A stretch of 64,000 nucleotides of DNA from positions 14,461,501 to 14,525,500 of the forward strand of contig JAJNNQ010000004.1 of NCBI GenBank assembly GCA_027886175.1, written 5' to 3'. Below are positions 1 to 12,040 of this stretch, piece after piece; position 1 is the stretch's first letter; each line of letters begins with the position of its first letter. A program made the translations under genes and the position numbers. Below the pieces are notes generated by a model. It was not told the DNA's origin, ran no database searches, and saw nothing but the letters and a program-made list of their open reading frames with translations. The stretch is from Phylloscopus collybita. Lineage: Eukaryota; Chordata; Aves; Passeriformes; Phylloscopidae.

Positions 1-3000
1 AAATTCCACCACAAAAGTAAAACATCAGAAGACTGAGAGACCTTTAGAAAAAAGAGAGCAACAGTACAGAGTCCCATAACTACTCCTGCCTTGGCCTGGC
101 CTTGGTTTGACCTGGTTCCTGTGGCACCCAACCCACAAGTAGCCTGTCCTAACAGACTAAGCTTTCCTGAGTCTCTAATGTCACCTGAGACAACCTGAAA
201 TAAAGACAAGGTAAAAACAAAAATGTAATTTTGACTGTTATGTAAGTATGTCTAGTATAAATATAAAAATTATATAAAAAGTAAAAATTTTCCATGGGGT
301 TTTACAAGGAGCAGACTATTGCAGAAAGCTCTGATCTCTCTCTGTAATTTCTTTCATTTGTTGAAGGACTTGAAAATCCTCAGGGTTAAGGCTGTGTCAA
401 GAATCCAGCTATCTGCACATATGGGAATGTGGATCAAGTTTTCCAGTAACTTCTTCACTTCCCATTATTTTTATTTTATCTTAAGATAAAAAAATAACAC
501 AGAGATCCATTGGAGAACAGGACTATGAGGTCTAAAGTATTTAATCTGAGCTTAAACTTAACCAAAAACCCCATAAAAAAGGATTTTAAAAAAATTCATA
601 TCAATGAAATTGCACTTATCATGGAGCAATTCTGTTTTGTCAGCTTTGAGTATAAAATATGTAATCTAATTTTAGATCTGCAACAGAGTGGGTCTTTTCA
701 CTTCAAGAGGCATTCACATCTTTGAAAGCAAATTAAGTTATGCTTGTTTGCCAAGCTTCCCACTGTCTTGCCCTATAAAAAACAAATGGGACTGTATACT
801 TCACCAAAAAGACTTGATATTCATCTTTTCACACAAACACTGTTTTTGTTTACAGATCTTTTCCAACGAATATAGAATGCCAGGACATAAAATGTAAGAA
901 ATAGTAATGAATTTAATTCACAAATACACCTGCTGCGGAAGAAGAGTAGTAAGTACTGGAATCTATCTGTAAGATTTGATGTCCATTATGAGTGTCAAAC
1001 ATACCCTGAACATAATTGAAATTACTTTGCAAATCACAGGATGGGTAAGGTTAGAAATGATCACAGTGGCTCATCTGTTCCAAGCTCCGTGTTGAAGCAG
1101 GGCCATCGTCATGGCTTTAAACTCAAATTAGCATATAGGCTGACAGTTCACTAATCTGCAGAAGATTTTTTTTCTCTACCAAGATGTTAATTACCCAGTG
1201 CTGAAATTGTTACAAACTATGATTTAATAAGCTACCAGGTTTGACACTCCCACTGTCCTCCTTGCCAAATAATTAGCATGTACCAAATTTCACCTCATTT
1301 ATTTTATTTACAGGCTGTCAAATTGAAATTGTGGAGCATTTTTAATTAAATAGTCTTTTAGAATAAAATTTTAAAATAAGGAGCAAAGAATGACGAAGAA
1401 AACATCTGTATTCTAAATATCTGTGAAATTTAGATAACATTGACCCATACTGGAACAGTCTAGGTAATCACTGCGCAGCTAAAGCCCTACAAACTTAAAA
1501 GTTGAAGGCAAATAATTATTTGAATTTTTCATGGCCAACAAAGAAAATAATTAAAGGAACGAGTTAAAGGTTATTTTACCTAGGTTCCCTAGGTAATTGA
1601 AGTCTAATTAAGGTAAAGTGGATTCTCTGGAGTGAGAAGAGCAAGTTTATCTTGTTCATTTTTAGGAAGAAACAGGTTCTATTAAGTAAGATGAAAATTA
1701 CAATGATGTAAAGGCAACTTACTGGAAGTCATGTAACATTTCCAAAACCTTAAAAAAAAAATACCCCAGAACAAAGCCACTCTCCAGGTATTCAGGCACT
1801 GAAATATATTTTGTTTTCCTATGTATCTTTGGTCAGAGGCCAGAACACCCCTAAGATGCTTAGATGAACCTGATAAAAAATAATTCTCAAAAATTACTAC
1901 TAACATTTCTATCTCAGAAAAAACCACTAATACCATAAAGCATTAAAATCATGTAAGATTAAAAGAGAGGAAGGGAAATTACACTTAGTGACTTTGAGAA
2001 ACTCTGAACATTTGAAAGATTCATCCATTTCACTTAACATTACACTGAAGGTAGTCAGCATCCCTGACATAAGAACAGTGGAAGGAATGAAGAAATAAAA
2101 ACTGCATTGAGGAAATAAATCCTTTTTTGTTATGGCTGCTATCCTTTCCATCCCATATCTTCTAAATCAAGCACTGAACATCTGCAGTAATGTGAAGAGA
2201 TTAAATAGTAAAACACACATTGGTTGCATAGGCAGAAGTACTAGAAGTTAGCAGTTTCCATCTGCTAACCTGCCTCTAATTGTACTTCTGAATGATAAAT
2301 ATTTGTCTAAACAAATTTTCCTTCACCACCATTCTGCTCACACATTCTCCTTAACATATGAATTAAGAAATCAGGAATTACAAAGATTCCAGATGATGCC
2401 ATTCTACTTCAATTACTAAAAGAACCTGAAAAAACCCAACAAACCACACCAACCTAAAACAGCACCCCATGAACGGTAACATAGCACACTATTCGTTGCT
2501 GAGCAGAAAACTGGGAATTCCACAAGCTTTGTGAAGAACAACAGCTTTGGTTTCGAGAGCATCTTTCTCAGAAGTGCTCTGGCTGGCCCAGGGAACATAT
2601 GGAAAGCTAAGCAGAACCTACTTTTGTGCATGTTTTGTAAAGTCTGCCAAAACCACTTACCTATCAAGATGCAAATCTTTAACGCTTCCAGTTGCACTGA
2701 GAACAGTGGATGCAAACCAGGAGACCCAAAAACCTGCCTGGAAATATGTTGTGCAATGTCTGCCTGCTCATTGATCTGCAACTCAGAAATTCCCCTATGC
2801 AACTCCCTGCAGATGAACCCTTTGAACCCTCATTGCACCCTTTCCAGATGGGCAAACTGCACTAGGGCTGTTGAAAAGCACTGCCAAACCAGGCAGATAA
2901 GAGACAGAGGGCAGCCTGAGGAACACCATCCTGACCCAACATCATCATCTCTCATAGTGGACAACCTACAGATGGAACAACTGAATTCCTGGAAGAAATC

Positions 3001-6000
3001 TGATACTGTTTCTATGAACATCAGGTCATGCTGATGCTCAGCAGTTATCAGTTAAGCTCAGACAACACATACAGGATGCAAAAGAAGCACATCGTACAGC
3101 TGCCTGCCTCAGCAAGTCCCACCAGGAGGGCAGCAAAACAGCTGGGATTCATAGTCAGTGCTCTGTGGAAGACAGCAATTTTGCCTTTGTGGGTTACACC
3201 AAGTATTCCAAACTGATTCCTTTTCCTCGTCCTCTCAAATAACACTCTGTTTCCTTAGGGCTCATTCACCTTTTATGCTGCAAGTTTGGAAATCTTGCTC
3301 TGGAGGCCTAAAAACATTTGCATAATTCAATTGTTTTTAATTACCACAAAAATTTAGACTTTTTTTGAGTACTAGAGAACTAGGGAATTTTTCAGATTTC
3401 CGTTTTTAATGTATTTAAGTGAAATTTAGTGCAGAAAAAAAAATGACATTTTACCAGGAAAAGGAACTCAGTGATTCTGAGTGATTATGGGAACCAGTAG
3501 GTTCCCATAATCTTGTTACAGAAACATGCAACTGATTGGACTAAATCACTTCAACATACCAGAGATGGGATTCACCAACCCCATAAAGAAAAGATCATAG
3601 AATCACAGCTACTCAGGACTATCAGTCATACTAAGAAACAAAACAAAACAAAACAAAGTTACAGTCAATAAATTGGTTAAGCTCTTCCAAAAGATCTTAC
3701 ATTTTCCAAATTGTCCACCTGATATGCAGTGATGAAAAAATGAGGTGATGAACCTAAGACAGCTGTTTAAACCAATAAGCCAGGTAGTTTCTACAAGTAT
3801 TTATCTACATCTGAAAATACCTTAGATACTTGCAGATGGTTCCAAAACTGAGCTTTCAAACACTACTTATTACAACATAAAAATTGTCAAACCACTCCAG
3901 CAAGCTGAAAAGTATTTCCTGAACAAACATTTCTTATCCATTTCAAAGAAAATGGGAGGAAGGGTAATTGAAGAAAGAAGATGCCACTCATACGATAAGA
4001 CATATAAAGCCTAGACAAGGAAAAGGAGGCTTACCTCTGCTCAAACACTCGGACAAGCAAAACCACTAAAGTTGTTTTCAAAGCTGTGTTTGTATTTCAG
4101 TCATGTTTTTCCATATCCCCTTTCCTTTTCTATCCCTGCCTCAAGCGAGATAAAACCCTTGGTGGGGAAAAAAGCATTTCCCATACACATATTCTGCACA
4201 GAGACAAAGTCTGAGAAAGAACAATCACACTTGAAAACAAAAATAAATATTTCTAGGTGACACATTTTTATACGTTTAGTGTTTTTTTAATAGGGTTCTT
4301 AGTGACATTTGTCTGCAAGAGCCACTGGCTTGACATGGTGGTGATGCTTATTTCATAGAACCAAATTAGGCTGGCCAAGGCCATGCTGAGAAGTCACAGA
4401 GAGCTGACAAAGGAACATATTTGTAAGGGTGAAGAGTTTCTGAGCTTTCTGAGCTGCCAACTACAAAACAGCAACACAACCAAAAGAAAATATCTTCCAG
4501 CTAAAGAAAAACAAAACAAAACAAAACAAGAAAGAAAAAAAAAAAGAAAAGGAAAAAAAAGAGAAAAAAAACCAAAACACAACAACACCACAAACAAATC
4601 TCTACTACAATGCTGGAAATACAAATGCTGGGAGCCTCCATGAACAAATTCACCCACATTACATCAGAACATAATTTGTTTCACCTTCCCAATGCAAATT
4701 CAATAACAACTTACACCTAAATATCAGTTAGGTACCTTTTCCATTTTGTCATTTACAGAACATTGACTAAACATTAGCCCAAATGCATTCTGTTTCATTT
4801 ATATGATTTAATAAGATTTTTAGAGTTGACATATGTAGTGAAAGTCCTGTATGTCAGCTCTAGAAGGCCCCATCTATACTAAAGGCTCTAAAAGGTCCCA
4901 TCATACTCTCAGTCTGGGTTTTATCCTTAATAACTCTGAATCTATTGAAAGTTTCAAGGCAGTTAACCAGGAATACATTAGAACTCCTGAAAAATTAGCA
5001 GGCAGCTGGCAGATTTCACTAACTCAGAGAACAAGAAGAACATCCATGGAAAGAGGCAACCTTTAAATTTTTCCCAATGACTCACGTGCTTTTTAGTACA
5101 TTAAGTCACTTTGAATTAATTCAGAAAAGATTATCAAACAGTATTAAGCCAAATTATTTTAATACCCTTAACTAGAAAATAACATATATAAATTCCAGCA
5201 CAGAAAGGAAACCAAACTGAAAAATATCTCTAATACAGGCTTCTTTGCTATACTATGTCTTGAGTTTCTTGCTGTTCTTCCTCTGTATTTGAATAGCAAC
5301 TAAGAAATGTTATATGTTTAGAGACTTTGGAGTAAAACACATAGTTAGAAAATGATGGTGAATTATATAATAATAAAATTGGTTTCTCTCTTTAGAGTGA
5401 TTCTAGCAAGTTTCAAGCACATGAATCTTTAAAAACACAAAAAAGCCCCCAAAACTGAGAAAATTTAATTTCAGATATTCAATATCTCAGGATCCAATGA
5501 CAACAAAAGTTCATGCAATGACATAATGATTGAGACTGGACCTCTATAAGTCAGCTGGTCTAAACCACACCTCCCCCACCGTTTGTCCTCTCTGCCCAGT
5601 GGCTGTTTGAAGGAAAAGAAACTTTATGCATTCAGCTGCATGATGCACAAAAGATGCCTAACGTATAACATATAACCATGCTGGTTACTGAATTCACACT
5701 GCATCTCTTTAGGTCTCCTTTCTAGCACTTTTCTGGTAGACTTGGACTCCTGTCTCAGCTTATACTCTACCATCCTGAACTGAAAGTAGCTGGCTAAAAC
5801 AACACAGCACTCATTTTCAAATTATGCTGTTACATGTGAGCTTCCAATTAGTGGGAACATAAGAGCTTCCCATTCCTTGCACTAGGATCCTGCCTTATGT
5901 CTGTGACATAAACAGCAGAAAGCCAGCAAAAATGATATTGAATACTTGAGACCTGGACACAGACTATGTTTTGAAACACAGAAACAGGTGTGATAGGTTG

Positions 6001-9000
6001 TGGCTGCACTAAATTTTCTCTCATTAAACACTAGGAGGCCTTGAAATAACTTCAAAAATGCTCCAAAATTTTGTTTTCAGTATAACTACCATTCAGATAA
6101 ACTCACTCTTATCAAGTTAAATGCAGAATTCAATTCATTACAGACACCAGTTAACAATGCTTTAATCACTGTCCTCTTATCTTGCCATACAAGAGCTTAG
6201 CAGTACAACTTCAGTAAAATGATTATGGCTCCTCAGTGAATTCACATTGTTAAATATGTAGAAATTTACTACATACTTCTATTTAACCATAAAGAATATT
6301 CTGATTTGTTGTTGCTCATTATCAGATTTCTTCCTCTATTAAGTTTAATGCCTGTCCCCTTCTCACCCCTCCAAAAAAAAAAAAAAAAAGGAAAGCAATA
6401 ATATCCTTTATTTCCTTTGTCTGATAACTAGAAAACAGCCTCTAAATCCAAGATCTGATTTAAGAGTTTACTACTTCACAAGTTTCTATTAGCTAGCCAT
6501 TTTTTCTTTATGTGAAAAGAGAACAAGAGGAGAATAGAGAAGCCATTTTTAAAAGCATGCATTTTTCTTGCTCTGCCCTTAGCACCTCTTTTCTCGGCAT
6601 TAGCTTCCAGGAACTCACTTTTGTTTTCTCAGCTTTTTTCTGATGACAAGTTATGTTGTGATAAGTCATATCAGGCCACATCAGTCATGCAGCAAATACA
6701 CTGAAATGCTGAAAAACACTTTCCCCCTCAAAGCCATACTTACAGCAGTAAAGAATTTAAAAGTAGTTTCACAGGAAAAATCATGCTTGTGTGGTCTAGA
6801 AAAAAAAAAAGGTATAGCATTAATGGCCAATTTAAACTCTACATTAATTCTGGTTATTCACGGAGCTAAGCATAATTCATTTCTGATGCTTAACCAAGAA
6901 AAAAAAAATCAGTCTGTCTTTTATTTTGGTTTTTTTAAAGCCATTGGATAAAGAAGAGATGTCTCAAAAAGGATCTGCATAAGGCAAAAGCAATAGATTT
7001 GAGCAACAGACCTGTGCATACACACAAGTAAACCTAGAAAACATACAGTACATCACATACTTTAAAATATCTCTTCCACTATCTGAAAAAATGGGGAAAA
7101 AATCAAATGTTCAATTAACATACAAGATATTTTTAAAGTCAGAGAACATCAATCAAAAAACAACAGCCTTCATATAGGCAAGACACCAATGGTATAAGAG
7201 TTTTATAAAATTAGGATCTGCAAAACAGTCTTCCTGAAACAGATACTGAATACAACCTGACACATAACTATACAGTTCAGGGGGCTCCTGAATTTCACCT
7301 CCAGAAACATTAAATTATGCAGAACTCACTGCCATAACTTGTGATGATCACAGCTGGATGTTCTCTTGCCCCATCTGACAACTTCCTCCAAAGACCACTG
7401 CTTTAAAGCTCTTAAAATGATCCTGACAGAAGTCATTCAGTCTCTCTTCTTCAGGGAAACTCTTCACAGCATGTTAGAATTATTTATTGGCAAGGCAGGG
7501 GGACTTCTGAGATCCATGACCAAAAGATCTAAAGTGTGGCACTACACCAGAAGAATTAGTAAGGTTAGTGCAAAAAATGTGCTACTTGCCCTAACACACA
7601 GGATATCTTTGCTTTGGAATTAGGAGCTGAAACAAAACCCATCAAACCAAGTATTAAAATTCAAAAAGCCTCCAAAATTCATACCAACATCTTAAAAGAG
7701 AGGGGGTTTCAACAGTGTCCTTGAATACATGCACTTCATACCGCTTAGGTCTTTGCAGCTAAGGCACTACTGCACTGATGACAGACAGAGGTCTTGAAAT
7801 CCTCGGCATTCACCCACCACGAAAGTGGTGCCAGGAATGACCCTTGACACTGAGATTGAGAGTTGGAGATTTTAAGAAAACCAAACAGAAATCACAAAAC
7901 ATGTTATTGCTTGTAAACTTGAGGAATCCAGAAGTGCAAAAACACACTAAAGGATCAATCTGGAGTGTTTGGGGATGACATTATTTGCAAAAACAGAGTT
8001 GGGCAAGGTTTGAGAGAGAAAATTTCTGTAGTTTATAGTTTTGTGGTAGGTAAATAGTGGGGGGAAAAGAAAGAATCAGTGATGTCTTCTGTCCATTACA
8101 ATTTCTGGCTTCACTAGAGAAAGGAATAATTAATTGGGAGCAGGTAAGCCATCAATAGCATTTCTAGCATCAGTTCTTGCTGTGCTGCAATCACTTGTTC
8201 CTGGAGACAGGTTCTGCAGCCACTAAGAAATACAGGCTTCCATTCCTCAAGACAGAGTGATTACTGATGGAGAAAAAGTACAACAAGTCTTTCCATGATC
8301 TGTAACATCTGTGTACTATGCTGGGCACTCATACACCCTGCTGAACAGTTTTCATAAACATTACAGGCCAAAAAATCCTGTTATGATCTGACTTTAGAAA
8401 TCTTATGGTAATTATACAGCTTATTGCAACATCCTTTTCCCATGCCTTGAGAAAGATAAACTTGCCTCAGCTAGTACTATCCTTAACATTGCAGGTAAGA
8501 CGGCTAATCAAAAAAGTCTTTTTTAAAGCATTTCCTCTCTACTTTATATCACATTTTCAAGCATTACCTCCTTTGTTTTCTCTTCCCCATCTTCCACTGC
8601 GAGGTTTCACTTAGCCTTGCAGAAGGAACAGCAATAGTAGCATATCCATGGTTATCTCACAGTGTTATTTTCAAATGAAAATTTATGACCTTTCTCCAAT
8701 GATATCCCACAGAGGTAGGCTGAATATATCTGCAGAAAACCATTATCTTCCTTATATCTCCTCCTACAAAACATGCAAAGGGCCACTGTTGAACTAATCC
8801 CACAGATTAATACTGGTTTCCTGTGCTTCTGGTTAATACTTACCCATTGATTTTTGTCTTATTGTCACACTGCAACCCAGCGAGGACATTCTTCTACAGT
8901 ATCTGCTGAATATGGTCCTGATAGATAACCAGGTTACATAAATCATTTTGCACCACGAAGTACTTGTGGAAGCAACCTGTGGATTCCTTTCCCTTCATCA

Positions 9001-10005
9001 CCCAACTGTCTGAGTCTATTCCACCCTCCAGCCTCAGGTATTTTGTTCTAAGCAGCAAGGTAAATACATGCACAAAACCTAAGAAGCCTGGTGGCAAGCT
9101 CTGGTTGTCCCTGAAGCAAAATAAGACAGCTCCTGTTGGCTGCTGTTGGTGTGCAGACTCTTTGCTGATGCTTTCATTTTTTGCCTTTTCCTCCTGAACA
9201 AAAATATTTCACATCTCAGAATTTTAAAAGGCTCAGATCATTTCATTTTCCTGTCCTCACCCCATCCAGGACCCAGAATAATTCAAAACTTCAGATCTGC
9301 TTCCCTGAATAACATACTGTAGTGTGCACCTGCTCACAAGATAAAACACATTCAATGAATGAAAAAATATTCAACATAAAATACTTTGTGTATACTTCTC
9401 AAGTGAAAGGACTTAAGGAGTCACACAAAAGGTTTATAACTATTTCTTGTCTATTTCTGAAATTTATACACTGTACTCCTTTAACTTTTCTTCTAGCTGT
9501 AAGTTCTCATCATGTCTGCTGCTCCAGATATTTGTGTCTTACAATGATGCTGATGTTAGAGTGCTCTAAAATCAGTCAATTATCAATCAAATTCACTTTC
9601 AGTCACAAAATTTAAAAATCCCTTTTTTGGGAAAGAAGCGTGACACAACTGATTTAGTATTACTTCTTTTTCTTGTCAGGTGTCAGTGTTTTTCTTATAA
9701 GGACTGAATCTGACTTTAACAGCTTATTATAATCAGACTTATTAATATAGTAGTTTTAAACTAATAACCACAATCTTCTGTCTCTGGAGAATAGATTAAT
9801 TTGAGGCAAGTCAGAAGGAGTTTCATGCCCTAAGAAAGTCTCTTAGCTCCCAGCATAATGCCATCAGTTCAGTGCTACATTTTAAAATACAAATTCCTTT
9901 TGCAAGGAAACCTGCAATGTCCCTCTGAAGCTGCAAAAAAAGCATTTGTCTAAACCTGCTTCTCACCTACAGCAACCTCAACCCAAATGTCCTCCTGAAA
10001 CTGTA
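1..10005. other. intron 1 segment, mostly unique AT-rich DNA
   Basis: No recognised repeat of size is seen here. There is an A-run at 6374-6389, an A-rich block at 4500-4572, and a GC-richer patch at about 2.45-3.25 kb of unknown nature. Tiny CR1-like scraps may exist near 3595-3615 and 5535-5575 but are too short to call. The part at 1080-1350 is complex and rich in TAATTA-type motifs, and is listed as a conserved-element candidate. Confidence 0.6.
4500..4572. repeat. A-rich low-complexity block
   Basis: It begins with four to five AAAAC units and passes into AAAG/AAAAAG-type purine-rich sequence. The frames that cross it are low-complexity Lys-rich or Phe-rich and are not genes. Confidence 0.8.
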
Positions 10006-10011
10006 GATATC
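10006..10011. repeat. target-site duplication, left copy (GATATC)
   Basis: It is identical to 10346-10351 on the other side of the solo LTR. The perfect match suggests an insertion that is not very old, although a 6-base match alone is weak dating evidence. Confidence 0.7.
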
Positions 10012-10345
10012 TGTTGTCTGGGTTTTTGCCGTTCTCCTCTGTCTCCTTTAAGGAGTTTGTAAAAGTCTTGTTTTAGCCTTCTGTGTCTTTGGAGTCAGAT
10101 ACACTTTCATATAAACAAGCCATTTGTTATGGTGAAATCTAGAGATGTTTACATTCTTTTCATAAAGGAGGAGACTGTTGATGGACTGCTGCATGGTCCA
10201 GTGTGGTTGGAGAAGAAGATTTTCTTCCTCCAATCCATGATCATTGCTGGAATTCGATAAATGCTGATTCTGTAAATAAAGTCCTTCTTCTTTCCACCTC
10301 GGACATCGCAAGGTGTGGGTGTGAGTTCTTGTGTCGGTTGCGACA
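10012..10345 (+). mobile_element. solo LTR of an endogenous retrovirus, probably class II (ERVK-like)
   Basis: The 334-base segment begins TGTTGTCTGG and ends GGTTGCGACA, so it has the TG...CA ends of an LTR. It is flanked by a perfect 6-bp direct repeat GATATC (10006-10011 and 10346-10351). A polyadenylation signal AATAAA at 10275-10280 lies 65 bases before the 3' end and is followed by a T/C-rich then GT-rich stretch, as in R-U5. Orientation is therefore plus. A 6-bp target duplication is typical of alpha/beta-retrovirus-like (class II) elements, while ERVL usually makes 5 bp and gamma-type 4 bp. No internal gag/pol sequence is next to it, so it is a solo LTR left by recombination. The family name was not recognised. 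Confidence 0.75.
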
Positions 10346-10351
10346 GATATC
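10346..10351. repeat. target-site duplication, right copy (GATATC)
   Basis: It directly follows the terminal CA of the LTR and matches 10006-10011. Confidence 0.7.
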
Positions 10352-11080
10352 TAATTCACTGTGAATTAAAAAGTCAAAGCTTTGCTAACATTTTAATAAA
10401 AAAAAAATAACTTATCATTGTATTAAATTTCAAGGAAGAAAATATTTACAGAAACATTACCTAGGGTGCTATAACACCAGTGTAGGAGATGAGAAAAAAA
10501 AAATCTTGAATCACACTAAAAAGAAACCTGCCAGGTATTAGCCCAGCAGGCTGGGCACACATCAAATTTGCATTGTTCAGCTACTGACCTAGCAGACTTT
10601 CCATTAGTCAGCAAGAGTAAAGATCTTAGAGAGTCCATATTGTTTTGAATTAATCAACAATATCAACTCTAATAGTGCAAAGAAGTGTAATAATGCAACC
10701 AAAATAATGCATGTCATTGATAAGACATGATTCCAATTTTTTTTTTTTTTTTGCACATAAAGAGGGAGTCCTTAAATTAGAAAATTACAGCCTTTACCTA
10801 TTCCACGGTCACCAGTGGAACTTACAGTCTAGAACAGTTTCATGTTTCCTAATTATGGTAAGAACTTGCACCACATCCTGCCTTCAGTATCCGGGTGTCC
10901 TATCAATCAGAGGTGCCCCCTATTCAGCTGTACACTCGATTTAGCCTCTGTGCTGGGTGCAGCTGCCCAGGTGCTGGCAGGTGAGCTGCAGGGTGGCCCC
11001 TGTGAGCAGACTCATCGCCAGCAGAGCTGTTTCAGCCAGCTCCAATGGACCCACCACAGTGCACAGCTGAGCTCAGCAGT

Positions 11081-11377
11081 CATAGAATCATGAGCTCCTA
11101 GATCATAGAATCACCAATTGTCAAGAGATATTTTTAAAGTTCAGCTAGTCCAACTCCCCTGCAATGATGAGACAGATCTTCAACTGGAACAGATTGCTCA
11201 GAGCTTTGTCATATCTGACCATGAATGTTTACAGAGGTGAAGCATCTACCACCCCTCTGAAAAACCTGTCCCATTATTTAACCATCCTCATATGAAAAAC
11301 TCCTTCCTTATATCTAGTCAAAATTGATCTTCTTTCATTTAAAACCTTTACCCGTTGTCCTATCATTACAGGTCCCG
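11081..11377 (-). mobile_element. CR1 LINE 3' end, antisense
   Basis: Read on the plus strand it starts with TCATAGAATCAT-type units, the reverse complement of the CR1 terminal ATTCTATGA repeat. It then follows the reverse complement of the CR1 3' region, with recognisable blocks such as AGTCCAACTCCC, CTCCTTCCTTATAT and TTGTCCTATCATTACA. The 5' side is cut off where a different repeat begins at about 11378. The copy is diverged and noncoding. Confidence 0.85.
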
Positions 11378-12040
11378 CTGAAAGGAGGTGCTGGATCTGA
11401 GAATTCTCTGCGGCCCATGACAAAGACAGGTGAGGCAGCTGGCACCTGAAGCCCATGGAGGTCCATGGTGGAGCAGAGACCCATCTGCAGGATTTAGAAG
11501 ACCCCAGGTGGATAAGCCCTGAAGGAAGCTTCAACCCATAGCAATCCCATGTCAGAGCAGGGTCTTGACAGGAGCAGCAGCCTGGAGCCCACACAGGAGC
11601 AGGTTTTCTGGCAGGACCTGTGACCCATGGGAGACCCTTGGTGTAGCAGTAGGTTTCTGAAGGTCTGCATCCCATGATGAGGGCCCAAGCTGGAGCAGGG
11701 GAAGAGCATGAGGAGATAGGAGAAGGTATCACAAATTAAGAATTGACTACAACCCCCATTACCAATCCCCCTGCACCACTTGAGGGGAGGATATAGAATA
11801 GCTGGAAGTGAAGCTGAGTTTGGGAAGCGAGAGGTATGGGAGAGGTGTTTTAGGTTTTGCCTAAATTTTTAATTGGAAATAAATTAAATTGAATTCCCCA
11901 AGTTTTGTCTGTGGCAATAATTGCTAAGTGACCTTCTCTTCCCATCTTGACCCACAAGCTTTTCCATCTTATTGTCTCTCCTGTTCTGGTGAAAAGGGAG
12001 AATGACAGAGCAGCTAGCAGACATCCAAGATCAACCCCAA
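11378..12040 (+). mobile_element. LTR-like avian repeat with internal GAGCAGG units
   Basis: The sequence matches, from memory, a common avian interspersed repeat of endogenous-retrovirus LTR type. It has a series of imperfect units of the form CCCATG...GGAGCAGG between about 11440 and 11705, then a stretch with CAACCCCCATTACC and CCCCTGCACC. An AATAAATTAAATTGAATTCC block follows, with the polyadenylation signal at 11878-11883. The tail contains TTTTCCATCTTATTGTCTC and GAATGACAGAGCAGC. Sense is plus, judged by the AATAAA. It abuts the CR1 3' fragment on its left. TG/CA ends and a target duplication could not be fixed, and the family assignment (ERVL or other) is uncertain. The 152-codon minus-strand frame across it is incidental. 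Confidence 0.65.

Noticed and set aside
2531..3034. 167-codon cysteine-rich open frame (15 Cys)
   Set aside because: It starts at GTG, and the first ATG is at about residue 34. No signal peptide, regular Cys spacing or family match was seen, and an overlapping frame is open on the other strand.
3595..3615. ATCATAGAATCACAG, resembling a CR1 3' terminal repeat in antisense
   Set aside because: Only about 15 bases match and the following sequence does not continue as CR1.
5535..5580. GACCTCTATAAGTCAGCTGG, similar to the CR1 3' region in antisense
   Set aside because: The match is short and diverged, with no terminal repeat, so it could be chance.
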